Part shown: in pieces, positions 7,743 through 14,855 of the stretch | Layout: each line of letters opens with the position of its first letter | Numbering within the stretch: the first letter of the stretch is position 1 | From: Clostridiales bacterium | GTDB taxonomy: Bacteria; Bacillota; Clostridia; Oscillospirales; CAG-272 | Length of the DNA stretch: 18,633 nucleotides | Reading direction: 5' to 3' | Assembly (NCBI GenBank): GCA_004554105.1 | Contig: SFNW01000027.1 | Location: 1 to 18,633 of the forward strand | Program-made: the position numbers and the translations under genes | The notes under the pieces: generated by a model | Database searches by the model: none | Told to the model about the DNA's origin: nothing | Seen by the model: the letters and a program-made list of their open reading frames with translations, nothing else

Positions 7743-9434
7743 ATGAGTAAGCAGCCTTATCAATACTATGCAGTCGAAAGATTCGGCTCGATTAAGGAAA
7801 TGATGGAACTCGCCGTCAAGGAAGCGGGCGACCGTGTCGCGTTCAAATTCCACAAAGACGGTCAAACCGTCGATGTAACCTACCGCGAATTCTACGCCGA
7901 CACCTTGGCAATCGGCACCGCGCTCGTCTCGCTCGGCTGCGGCGACCGCCACATCGCCATGGTCGGCGAAAACTCCTATGACTGGATTTCGGTCTACCTG
8001 TCCGTGCTGAAATCGAGCGGCGTCTATGTGCCGATTGACAAGGAACTGCCCTTCGGCGACATCATGAACATTGTCAACGACAGCGACAGCGAGGTCGTGT
8101 TCTACACCAAGCGTTTTGAAGACGACTTTATGGAAAACGCCTCGAAAATGCCGAAGGTCAGATACTTTATCGGCATCAACCGCGAGGAGGATTTCGGCAA
8201 CTTCCTTTCCTTTGAAATCTTCAAGGCGAAGGGCAAGGAGCTGTACGAGGACGGCGATGAGACCTACGCCTCGATGACGAGCGACCCGAGCGCGCTGAAA
8301 ATGCTGGTTTACACCTCGGGCACGACGGGTATGCAGAAGGGCGTTATGCTCTCGGAGCACAACCTCGTGTCGAGCGTTTACTACGGGCTGCAGGTCTCTA
8401 CCGTGTATACCCGTTCGCTCTCGGTCCTGCCCTACAACCACACCTATGAGGCGGTTTCGGGATTGCTCGTGTCGATTCACAAGCACGTCACCATCTGCAT
8501 CAACGAAAACCTGAAGGTCGTTTTGAAAAATCTTCAGGAATACAAGCCCGACTTTATTTATCTCGTCCCCGCCTTTGTCGAGGTCTTTTACAAAAAGATT
8601 ATGGCAAACGCGCGGCAGACCGGCAAGGAACAGACGCTCCTCAAAATGATTAAGGTCAGCAACGGTCTGCGCCGCGTCGGCATTGATCTGCGCCGCACGA
8701 TGTTTGCCACGGTACACAAGGCGTTCGGCGGCAATCTGCGCAAGATTGTCTGCGGCGGCTCGCCGCTGCGCCCCGAACTCGGCGAATTTTTCGACGGCAT
8801 CGGCATCTCGCTCATCAACGGCTACGGCATTACCGAATGCTCGCCGCTGGTCAGCGCCAACCACGACGACTTCAACGACTGGACGACGGTCGGCATTCCG
8901 CTTCCCTGCTGCAAAATCAAATTTGACAACATCACGCCCGACGGCGACGGCGAAATCTGCGTCAAGGGCGACGTCGTCATGCTCGGCTATTACAAGCAGC
9001 CCGAGTTGACGGCGGAAGTCCTGCGCGACGGCTGGTTCTACACCGGCGACTACGGCAGAATGAACGACAAGGGGCAGCTCATCATCACGGGCAGAAAGAA
9101 AAATCTCATTGTCCTGACCAACGGCAAAAACGTCTTCCCCGAGGAGATTGAAAACTACATTGCCGATATTCCCTACGTTGCCGAAGTCGTGGTCTACGGT
9201 CTGCGCAACGAGCACGGGCTGGAGGACTCGCTCTGCGCCGAGGTCTTCCTCTCCGAGGAAAAGTTGAAAGAACTCGGCATTGCCGACCCCGCCGCGGCAA
9301 TCAAGGCGGACATTACAAAGGCGGTGGAGCCGCTGCCGCATTACAAGCACATCGCGAAAATCAAGATTCGCGATACCGAATTTGAGAAAACCACAACCAA
9401 AAAAATCCGCAGAAACAAAATCGTCAAGGACTGA
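7743..9434 (+). CDS. AMP-binding acyl-CoA synthetase (probable long-chain fatty acid-CoA ligase)
   Basis: 563 residues, full length for the adenylate-forming ligase family. It activates a carboxylic acid with ATP to an acyl-AMP, then transfers it to CoA. The phosphate-binding loop YTSGTTGMQKG is at 190-200, GYGITEC at 360-366, YTGD at 433-436, and the hinge region GRKKNLIVLTNGKN at 450-463. A small C-terminal lid domain ends in the basic tail TTKKIRRNK, which contains the conserved catalytic-lysine region. The motif spacing fits long-chain (FadD/FACL-like) enzymes, but chain-length preference cannot be read from sequence. The ATG has GGAGGAA 7 bases upstream. It is a single-gene unit with a consensus promoter and a strong terminator, probably serving fatty acid scavenging for phospholipid or degradation. 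Confidence 0.93.
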   Translation: MSKQPYQYYAVERFGSIKEMMELAVKEAGDRVAFKFHKDGQTVDVTYREFYADTLAIGTALVSLGCGDRHIAMVGENSYDWISVYLSVLKSSGVYVPIDKELPFGDIMNIVNDSDSEVVFYTKRFEDDFMENASKMPKVRYFIGINREEDFGNFLSFEIFKAKGKELYEDGDETYASMTSDPSALKMLVYTSGTTGMQKGVMLSEHNLVSSVYYGLQVSTVYTRSLSVLPYNHTYEAVSGLLVSIHKHVTICINENLKVVLKNLQEYKPDFIYLVPAFVEVFYKKIMANARQTGKEQTLLKMIKVSNGLRRVGIDLRRTMFATVHKAFGGNLRKIVCGGSPLRPELGEFFDGIGISLINGYGITECSPLVSANHDDFNDWTTVGIPLPCCKIKFDNITPDGDGEICVKGDVVMLGYYKQPELTAEVLRDGWFYTGDYGRMNDKGQLIITGRKKNLIVLTNGKNVFPEEIENYIADIPYVAEVVVYGLRNEHGLEDSLCAEVFLSEEKLKELGIADPAAAIKADITKAVEPLPHYKHIAKIKIRDTEFEKTTTKKIRRNKIVKD

Positions 9435-9445
9435 GTGACCCACAA

Positions 9446-9473
9446 AAAAAATCCGCCGCACGGCGGATTTTTT
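9446..9473 (+). terminator. Intrinsic terminator of the acyl-CoA synthetase gene
   Basis: A 12-bp inverted repeat (9446-9457 with 9462-9473) with core CCGCC/GGCGG and loop GCAC. It is flanked by an A-tract and followed by T6, and begins 11 bases after the stop codon. Confidence 0.92.
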
Positions 9474-9474
9474 A

Positions 9475-9503
9475 TTGTCTTTCCGAAAGAAACGTGCTAT
9501 ACT
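9475..9503 (+). promoter_or_regulatory. Promoter for the cation diffusion facilitator gene
   Basis: TTGTCT (9475-9480), a 17-base spacer, then TATACT (9498-9503). It begins directly after the T-tract of the upstream terminator, about 31 bases before the start codon. No clear metal-regulator operator was recognised. Confidence 0.7.
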
Positions 9504-9534
9504 GCTTATTAAACACTTTTGAGAGGTGAATACC

Positions 9535-10746
9535 ATGACGGATTTCCTGATTCGCCTGTTTGTCAAAAACCGCGACGCGGTTGACTTACCGCATGTGCGC
9601 GGCGCATACGGCAAGCTTGCCGGCATGACCGGCATCGTCTGCAACGTGCTGCTGTTCGCCGCCAAGCTCGCGGTCGGCACGCTGACGGGGAGCGTCGCCG
9701 TCACCGCCGACGCGGTCAACAACCTGTCCGACGCCGCATCGAGCATCATCAGCCTGCTCGGCTTCAAAATGGCGGAAAAGCCCGCCGACGCCGATCACCC
9801 GTTCGGCCACGCACGCTATGAATATCTTGCGGGGCTGATTGTCGCCATTCTCATTTTGAACATCGGCATCGAACTGCTGAAAAGCGGCGTGGAAAAACTC
9901 ATTCACCCGTCGCCTATTGCGTTTTCGTTTGTGACGGTCGGCGTGCTGCTCGGCTCGATTCTCGTCAAGCTGTGGATGGCGCTCTTCAATCGCAAAATCG
10001 GTAAGCGCATCGACTCGCAAACGCTGATTGCAACCGCCGCGGACAGCCGCAACGATGTAATTTCAACCACCGCAGTCCTGATTTCGGTCTGCCTCGTCCC
10101 CGTTGCGGGCGCATGGCTCGACGGCGCAATCGGTATTGCCGTCGCCGCCTTTATCCTTTACAGCGGCATCGGGCTGATTCGCGATACGCTCGACCCGATT
10201 CTCGGCAGAGCGCCGGACCCGAGCCTTGTCCAAAAGGTGCGCGATGAAATCATGAGTTATCCGTCGGTGCTCGGCACGCATGACCTGATGATTCACGACT
10301 ACGGTCCGGGCAAGCAGTTTGCAAGCGTTCACGTCGAGGTTGACGCCGCAGGCGATGTCATCGCCATGCACGACGAAATCGACAATATCGAACGCGCCCT
10401 GTTTGAAAAGTACGGGCTGAACACGGTCATTCACATGGACCCGATTGTCACGGGCGACGGCGCACTTTCGGAACTGCGCGAAACCGTCCACGGCATCGTT
10501 TCGGACATTGACCCCGCCCTGTCGATTCACGATATGCGCATGGTTCCCGGTCCGACGCATACCAACCTGATTTTTGACTGCGTCGTCCCGGCGGGCTTCC
10601 CGATGAGCAGCGACGCCCTGCGCGACAAGATTCGCACCCGCGTTGCCGCCGTCCGCCCCGACTGCTGCTGCGTTATCCACGTCGAGGAAAGCTACGCCTC
10701 CCTCCCCCACGACCCCGAAAAGCATAAAGTTAAACATACGAAATAG
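9535..10746 (+). CDS. Cation diffusion facilitator (CDF) metal exporter, possibly manganese-type
   Basis: 403 residues with six membrane segments in the first ~215 residues and a C-terminal cytoplasmic metal-sensing domain (about 225-300), plus about 100 further residues. CDF proteins exchange cytoplasmic divalent metal for protons. The HPFGHARYEY motif (88-97) is typical. The transport-site positions read Asn62 and Asp66 in the second segment and Asp170 and Asp174 in the fifth (ND-DD). Zinc exporters usually show HD-HD or DD-HD, while ND-DD or DD-DD is associated with manganese exporters such as MntE, so Mn2+ is the best guess. The ATG at 9535 is preferred over an in-frame GTG at 9526 because the GTG lies inside the GAGAGGTG ribosome binding site. 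It is a single-gene unit. Confidence 0.93.
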   Translation: MTDFLIRLFVKNRDAVDLPHVRGAYGKLAGMTGIVCNVLLFAAKLAVGTLTGSVAVTADAVNNLSDAASSIISLLGFKMAEKPADADHPFGHARYEYLAGLIVAILILNIGIELLKSGVEKLIHPSPIAFSFVTVGVLLGSILVKLWMALFNRKIGKRIDSQTLIATAADSRNDVISTTAVLISVCLVPVAGAWLDGAIGIAVAAFILYSGIGLIRDTLDPILGRAPDPSLVQKVRDEIMSYPSVLGTHDLMIHDYGPGKQFASVHVEVDAAGDVIAMHDEIDNIERALFEKYGLNTVIHMDPIVTGDGALSELRETVHGIVSDIDPALSIHDMRMVPGPTHTNLIFDCVVPAGFPMSSDALRDKIRTRVAAVRPDCCCVIHVEESYASLPHDPEKHKVKHTK

Positions 10747-10790
10747 GAAAAGAAAAAACCGTTCTATCGAACGGTTTTTTCTTTTCCTAT
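10743..10790. terminator. Bidirectional terminator, perfect 22-bp inverted repeat
   Basis: 10743-10764 and 10769-10790 are perfect reverse complements around the loop TATC. The ACCGTTC/GAACGGT core is flanked by A-rich and T-rich arms, giving a U-rich tail in both directions. The left arm includes the TAG stop of the CDF gene, and the right arm ends 6 bases from the stop of the convergent glycosidase-like gene. It likely terminates both. Confidence 0.93.
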
Positions 10791-10796
10791 GGTCAA

Positions 10797-12302
10797 TTAC
10801 CCCTTCATAGCGGTGCGCAGGAGAGACAGCGCATCGGCAATGTCCAGGGAGCCGTCGGCATTGTAGTCAAGCTGCGACGCAAAGTATTCGCCGCCGCCTT
10901 GACCGATTGCGCGGAGCGCAATCAGGACGTCAAAGAACGAAATCTTGCCGTCATCATTCAGGTCATATATGACCAGGTCGGCGCGGCGGAGTTTGACCGC
11001 CGCCTTGCCGGTCTCGCCATTCACTTTGGTTGAAGAAACCACATAGAGATGCCCGTCATAGCAGCTGACGCTGTTCCAAAGCTGATAGCCGTTTTCAACT
11101 CTGCCGAACGGGTCTTCGAGTTTGGTGAAGCTCGAGGAAGGCCCGCCGGTCGTATAGGCGACCTCGCTGTCGTAGGTCAGCGGCGCGTTGGAAACGACGA
11201 CCGAAAGATTGCTCTTATTGATGGGTTTGAGACCGGTCGTATCGCCGAGGTAGTCCTCGTCGGTTTGATAGGAAATCGCCACTCTGCCGTCGGGCAGCGT
11301 TGCGATATACGGCGCGGCGCAGACATGACCGCTTGCAATCGAGGTGGCGGTCAGCACATCGGTCGGTGCGATAATCGGCAGAATGCCGGCTTGGTCCCAA
11401 GTCTTGCCGTCCAGCGAACGGGCAAGCGAGACGACGTATTCCGCATAGCCGGATTTGCCGGAATCGGCAAAGGGACGAGTGTTATAATCAAAGGTCTCGA
11501 TGACCATGGCGAAGCTGCCGTCAATCAGTTTCGTGACGCTCGGCATACCGTCGCGCGATCTGCGATAGACGCTTCCCGTGCGGGTTTCACCGTCAATGGC
11601 AAGATAAGGCGTCGTGTCCCATGTGCCGGTTGAAATGTCATAGAGCAAATAGCGAATCTGCTGGCTGTTGCCGGCATGGCTTGCCGCAACGCTCAGATCG
11701 TCCGCATAGTAGAGCGCCATTTCATTGTCGTTAATCTGCAGCATCATCGGCTCCCAATAGCCGCGGAAGGAACTGGTCGTCGCAGTCACGGTGCTGCCTT
11801 CCGTGGCACGGTTGCAAATGCCTTCAATCAAAACGACTTCGTCGCCGAAGGTCTTGCCGCCGTCCATGCTGGCAACAATACGAATCGAGGTGTAAAACTC
11901 GCCGACCGTGTAAGAATCAAAGCCTTTTGTATGGCTGCGATAGGCAACGAAAACAAGGTCCTGTCCGTTTTCACCCATGCCGGGCAAAACATAGGGCTGA
12001 TGGTTGGCTTTGCTCAGCGTGTGCGTCGTCGTTTCGGACGTATAAGTCCCCGCAGCGGGAAGCGGCTTGGTCTCGGTCCAGGTCTTGCCGTCATCGGAGC
12101 TGAAGCTGATATACTCATCGTGGCAGGCGAGCAGCGTACCGTCGCTGAGTTCGGCAAGGCGCGGATAACCGCCCTTTGCGGAAATGTCGGGCGTTTCCGC
12201 TTCATCTACCCACACAACGGGGGCGAAATCGGCGGCAAATGCCGATACGGCAAGCACCGCGGCAAGCAGGAGCGCCGCGCAGACAGTCAAAAATCGTTTC
12301 AT
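10797..12302 (-). CDS. Secreted sialidase-fold protein (GH93/GH33-like) with C-terminal type I dockerin
   Basis: 501 residues. The signal peptide is about 1-23, ending AFA. Asp-box/BNR motifs of a six-bladed propeller are present: SSDDGKTW (68-75), SMDGGKTF (145-152) and SLDGKTW (296-302). The GYWEP element (181-185, Glu184) and RDGMPSV followed by VIETF (250-256; 267-271, Glu269) recall the two catalytic glutamates of GH93 exo-arabinanases. GH33 sialidase is the alternative, but a clear arginine triad was not traced. Residues about 441-501 form a type I dockerin with two calcium loops starting at Asp447 (DLNDDGKIS) and Asp479 (DYNADGSLD), each followed by a helix. A dockerin implies docking onto a cohesin scaffold outside the cell. 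The ATG has AGGAGAG 7 bases upstream. The nearby GH43-type gene supports plant arabinan or xylan side-chain use; the substrate is inference. Confidence 0.88.
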   Translation of the reverse strand: MKRFLTVCAALLLAAVLAVSAFAADFAPVVWVDEAETPDISAKGGYPRLAELSDGTLLACHDEYISFSSDDGKTWTETKPLPAAGTYTSETTTHTLSKANHQPYVLPGMGENGQDLVFVAYRSHTKGFDSYTVGEFYTSIRIVASMDGGKTFGDEVVLIEGICNRATEGSTVTATTSSFRGYWEPMMLQINDNEMALYYADDLSVAASHAGNSQQIRYLLYDISTGTWDTTPYLAIDGETRTGSVYRRSRDGMPSVTKLIDGSFAMVIETFDYNTRPFADSGKSGYAEYVVSLARSLDGKTWDQAGILPIIAPTDVLTATSIASGHVCAAPYIATLPDGRVAISYQTDEDYLGDTTGLKPINKSNLSVVVSNAPLTYDSEVAYTTGGPSSSFTKLEDPFGRVENGYQLWNSVSCYDGHLYVVSSTKVNGETGKAAVKLRRADLVIYDLNDDGKISFFDVLIALRAIGQGGGEYFASQLDYNADGSLDIADALSLLRTAMKG

Positions 12303-12347
12303 ATCGTTCTCTCCTATATTTGAATTTAAAACAAAGTTTATAATTCA

Positions 12348-12376
12348 ATCGTATAGAAAATTTGCCCGACTGTCAA
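12348..12376 (-). promoter_or_regulatory. Promoter for the dockerin-bearing glycosidase-like gene
   Basis: Read on the minus strand: TTGACA (12376-12371), a 17-base spacer, then TACGAT (12353-12348). An overlapping TATACG would give a 15-base spacer. The leader is about 40 bases of AT-rich sequence. Confidence 0.65.
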
Positions 12377-12423
12377 TGTAAAAACTGCATGGATTTGTAC
12401 ACATTTTATATATTTTATAAAAT

Positions 12424-12455
12424 ACAGCGCCCCTCTCTGCCGAAAGGGGCGCTGT
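12424..12455 (-). terminator. Probable terminator of the GH43-type gene
   Basis: An 11-bp inverted repeat (12424-12434 with 12445-12455, ACAGCGCCCCT type) with a 10-base loop, 12 bases downstream of the stop. On the minus strand it is followed by ATTTTAT rather than a pure T-run, so termination may be imperfect. Readthrough would enter the dockerin gene downstream. Confidence 0.75.
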
Positions 12456-12467
12456 TTGCGCTTGTAT

Positions 12468-14537
12468 TTATTTGCCGAAGCCGGAAACGGCGTTTGCAAT
12501 GCCTGTCTGACGGTCATAAATGGTGAACGTCGTATCGGCAGCGTAAGGACCGCCGTTCATGTCAAAGTCCGTACCGCTTAACGTATACGGCTGAATGAAG
12601 ACATAGCGGGTTTCCTTCTTCCAGTCGAGGTAAGCGTGGTAAATCATCCAACGGTTGTCCGCCGCGTCGGTCGTAAACGCCGCATGACCCGGACCGTGAA
12701 TGCCGTTTTGGTGTGTGAACATCGGCTCTGCGAACTTGATCCACGAATCCTTGCTCAGCGGGTCTGCACCGGTCTTCAGCACCAGCTTGCCGAGTGCGTA
12801 ATACGACGTCCAGTAGCCGCTGCCGGTATAGGTGACGATGATTTCGCCGTTATCGCCGTAGACCGCCGTCGCGCCCTCGACAACCATCGGGTAGGAGACG
12901 CCGGTCGAAGCATTATAGGCGTAGCCGTGCTTCTCCCATGCGTAATCCGGCTCGTTGAAGATGGTCGTCTTGCTTGCCAGCTCATAGGGATTCTTCAAAA
13001 GCGCGATGCTGTTGTTCTGCTTATGGTTTGCCGTGCCTCTGCCGGTCTCGCTCGTCCACATGAGGTAGGTCTTGCCGTTGACACGGAGCAGCGACTGCCC
13101 GATTGCCCAGGTCTTATCGTTGTCGACGACCATCTTGACCGGTACATTCACCTCACCCGTCACGGGCGAGCCGTACTTACCGGTTGCGTCGTCGGTCAGC
13201 GCACGGACGGCAAACAGTCTGTGGTTGACGTTGTCGCCGTCATCTGCCGCAAAGTAGAGCCACCAGCCGGCATATTCCGCGCCGAACTCGCTCTCCTCGA
13301 TGTAATGCAGCTCGGGCGACCAAATATCCTTGGCATACATCTTGTTTTCTTCGGTAATCGTGGTCGGCGCCGTCCAGATTGCCGAGCGGGAAGCGTATGC
13401 CAAGCCGTCAAGCGTGGGTGCCTTGTAGCAGTAAATCGTCGTGCCACTGACCATGACCATATAGTAATAGCCGTCATGATAAATGACCCACGGGTCTTGT
13501 CCCGTGCGCAGCGGGTTCTTGAACTCGTTTTGAATCGTCTGTTCGCCGTTTTTCAGTGTATCGGACATTGTCAGCGTTGCGGTGTCGCCGCCCTTGATGC
13601 TCTCGATACGCGGGTAGAGACCGCCCGAAAGCTTCAGGCTGTACTTGCCGCTGTAGGCAATCGTCCCGTCCTGATTTTCGTCAATCCGTGCGCCGCCGAC
13701 CGTGCCGCCGCTGACCGTAATCGAAATGTTGCCGGTAATCGCAGGCTTCTGCTCGGTTTCGTTGGTGCCCGCTCTGCCGACGGCAAACAGGCTGCCGTAA
13801 ATCTGACCGCCGTTGACCATGACCGAAACATTGCCGCTCTGCTCATTCATACCCGCTGCGGCGCAGAGGTTCTGCGAATCGTCGGTGGCGGTGAATCTGC
13901 CGCCGTTGATGATCAGCGTGCAGTTGCCCGAAATCATGCCGAACGGTGCCGCGCCGGTCGCGCGGCGGTTACCGCCGCGGAAATAAGCAAAATCGCCGCC
14001 GTTGACCGTTAGGGTATAGTCGCGGTCGAAGCTTGCGTCTGCAACCGTCATATCCTCGGTGACGTTATAGCCGCCGACAAGAACAATCGAGCCGGAGGTC
14101 GTCAGATGTTCGCCGAAAATCACGCTGTGACCGCCGCAGGCGAGTACGCCGCTCGATGTCCTCAGTGTCACGCGGTCGAAAATCGTATCGCCCGAAAGCG
14201 TGAGCGCCGCGCCGAACGAAACCTTGCCGAGCGGGAACGTCCTCTTCCCGTCGCTTGCGGTAATCGTCACGGCAGACTTGCAGGCGGGCATCGTGTAGTT
14301 TGTGCCGGTCGAAACCGTGCCGCAGACAACAATCTTGCCGCCCTCGTCGCCGAGCAGCGCATAGGCGCGGTCAAAGGTCTTGACCGCCGAGGTATACGCC
14401 GCGCCGTCGCGCGCGTCGTCGCCGTCGCCCGACAGATAAACGGTCTTGCCCGCCGCCGAAGCGCCGAGCGCGAGCAGTGCCGCCGCGAGCATCAAGCAGG
14501 CGGCAAGGCACAGAAGTTTTGCCATTCTCTTGTTCAT
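12468..14537 (-). CDS. Secreted GH43-type glycoside hydrolase-like protein with N-terminal beta-helix-like module
   Basis: 689 residues, signal peptide about 1-29 (ending ASA). Residues about 31-335 begin with a TVYLSGDGDD module and carry repeated turns of the form VNGG/INGG/VSGG/LSGG (179-181, 211-213, 242-244, 276-278, 304-306), suggesting a right-handed beta-helix. From about 341 a five-bladed propeller of GH43 type begins. The catalytic base is Asp348 (QDPWV), then DIWSPELHYI (404-413), and Glu554 (VVEGA) is the expected general acid. The usual WAID motif reads WAIG (477-480), so the pKa-tuning Asp is replaced by Gly480. HGPGH (614-618) is conserved. Family activities are arabinofuranosidase, xylosidase or arabinanase; activity here is uncertain. 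No dockerin or sortase motif was seen. The ATG has CGGAGGG 5 bases upstream. It has its own promoter. Confidence 0.87.
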   Translation of the reverse strand: MNKRMAKLLCLAACLMLAAALLALGASAAGKTVYLSGDGDDARDGAAYTSAVKTFDRAYALLGDEGGKIVVCGTVSTGTNYTMPACKSAVTITASDGKRTFPLGKVSFGAALTLSGDTIFDRVTLRTSSGVLACGGHSVIFGEHLTTSGSIVLVGGYNVTEDMTVADASFDRDYTLTVNGGDFAYFRGGNRRATGAAPFGMISGNCTLIINGGRFTATDDSQNLCAAAGMNEQSGNVSVMVNGGQIYGSLFAVGRAGTNETEQKPAITGNISITVSGGTVGGARIDENQDGTIAYSGKYSLKLSGGLYPRIESIKGGDTATLTMSDTLKNGEQTIQNEFKNPLRTGQDPWVIYHDGYYYMVMVSGTTIYCYKAPTLDGLAYASRSAIWTAPTTITEENKMYAKDIWSPELHYIEESEFGAEYAGWWLYFAADDGDNVNHRLFAVRALTDDATGKYGSPVTGEVNVPVKMVVDNDKTWAIGQSLLRVNGKTYLMWTSETGRGTANHKQNNSIALLKNPYELASKTTIFNEPDYAWEKHGYAYNASTGVSYPMVVEGATAVYGDNGEIIVTYTGSGYWTSYYALGKLVLKTGADPLSKDSWIKFAEPMFTHQNGIHGPGHAAFTTDAADNRWMIYHAYLDWKKETRYVFIQPYTLSGTDFDMNGGPYAADTTFTIYDRQTGIANAVSGFGK

Positions 14538-14572
14538 GTGTCCCTCCGAGAACTAAATCATTTTACGCTTTT

Positions 14573-14601
14573 ATTATAGCATTTTGCACAAGTCAAGTCA
14601 A
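14573..14601 (-). promoter_or_regulatory. Sigma-A promoter for the GH43-type gene
   Basis: Read on the minus strand: TTGACT (14601-14596), a 17-base spacer, then TATAAT (14578-14573), about 36 bases from the ATG. The -35 region contains three closely spaced TTGAC or TGAC units between 14592 and 14610, so alternative -35 positions or an activator site are possible. Confidence 0.85.
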
Positions 14602-14801
14602 CCGTCAACCCCTTTGCCCCGTCCGTATTTCTAAACGCAGTCGTTCTGAAAAACAAACAAACTGAAAAATGCGGGCGTTTTGCCGAACGCCGCTATTTGC
14701 CCGCGGGCATTCTTCACGAGTAGAGCGCAGACATGCGCAATTTATTTGTGAAAAATTTATCATAATTTTTGCGGCAAAATGGGTGTTTTTTAGCTTTAAT
14801 C
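14602..14801. other. Intergenic stretch with a GC-rich stem-loop, no gene recognised
   Basis: The 318-base gap between the divergent GH43-type gene and the glycogen operon holds their two promoters at its ends. Between them I see one stem-loop: 14671-14679 pairs with 14686-14693 with one bulged base. An alternative longer pairing joins GCGGGC 14671-14676 with GCCCGC 14699-14704. No T-run follows, so it is not a standard terminator. The rest is AT-rich. No convincing small ORF with a ribosome binding site was found. Confidence 0.6.
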
Positions 14802-14818
14802 TATGTTATAATAACATA
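14802..14818 (+). promoter_or_regulatory. Extended -10 promoter embedded in a 17-base palindrome, glycogen operon
   Basis: The extended -10 TGTTATAAT is at 14804-14812. The -35 position about 17 bases upstream is poor (TGTTTT), which suits an extended -10 promoter. The -10 box is the centre of a perfect palindrome, eight bases each side of one central base (14802-14818). A repressor could bind there, but no known operator consensus was matched; that role is inference. The start codon is about 44 bases downstream. Confidence 0.65.
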
Positions 14819-14855
14819 AGGCAAATTGTATTTTCAAACCTTTCGGGAGAAGAAT

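Noticed and set aside
7614..9767. 717-codon open frame opposite the acyl-CoA synthetase gene
   Set aside because: The opposite strand holds a complete ligase with promoter and terminator. This frame also crosses that terminator and two promoters, and shows no family motif.
12636..14012. 458-codon open frame opposite the GH43-type gene
   Set aside because: Antisense shadow with no start signal. The minus-strand protein has a signal peptide and GH43 motifs.
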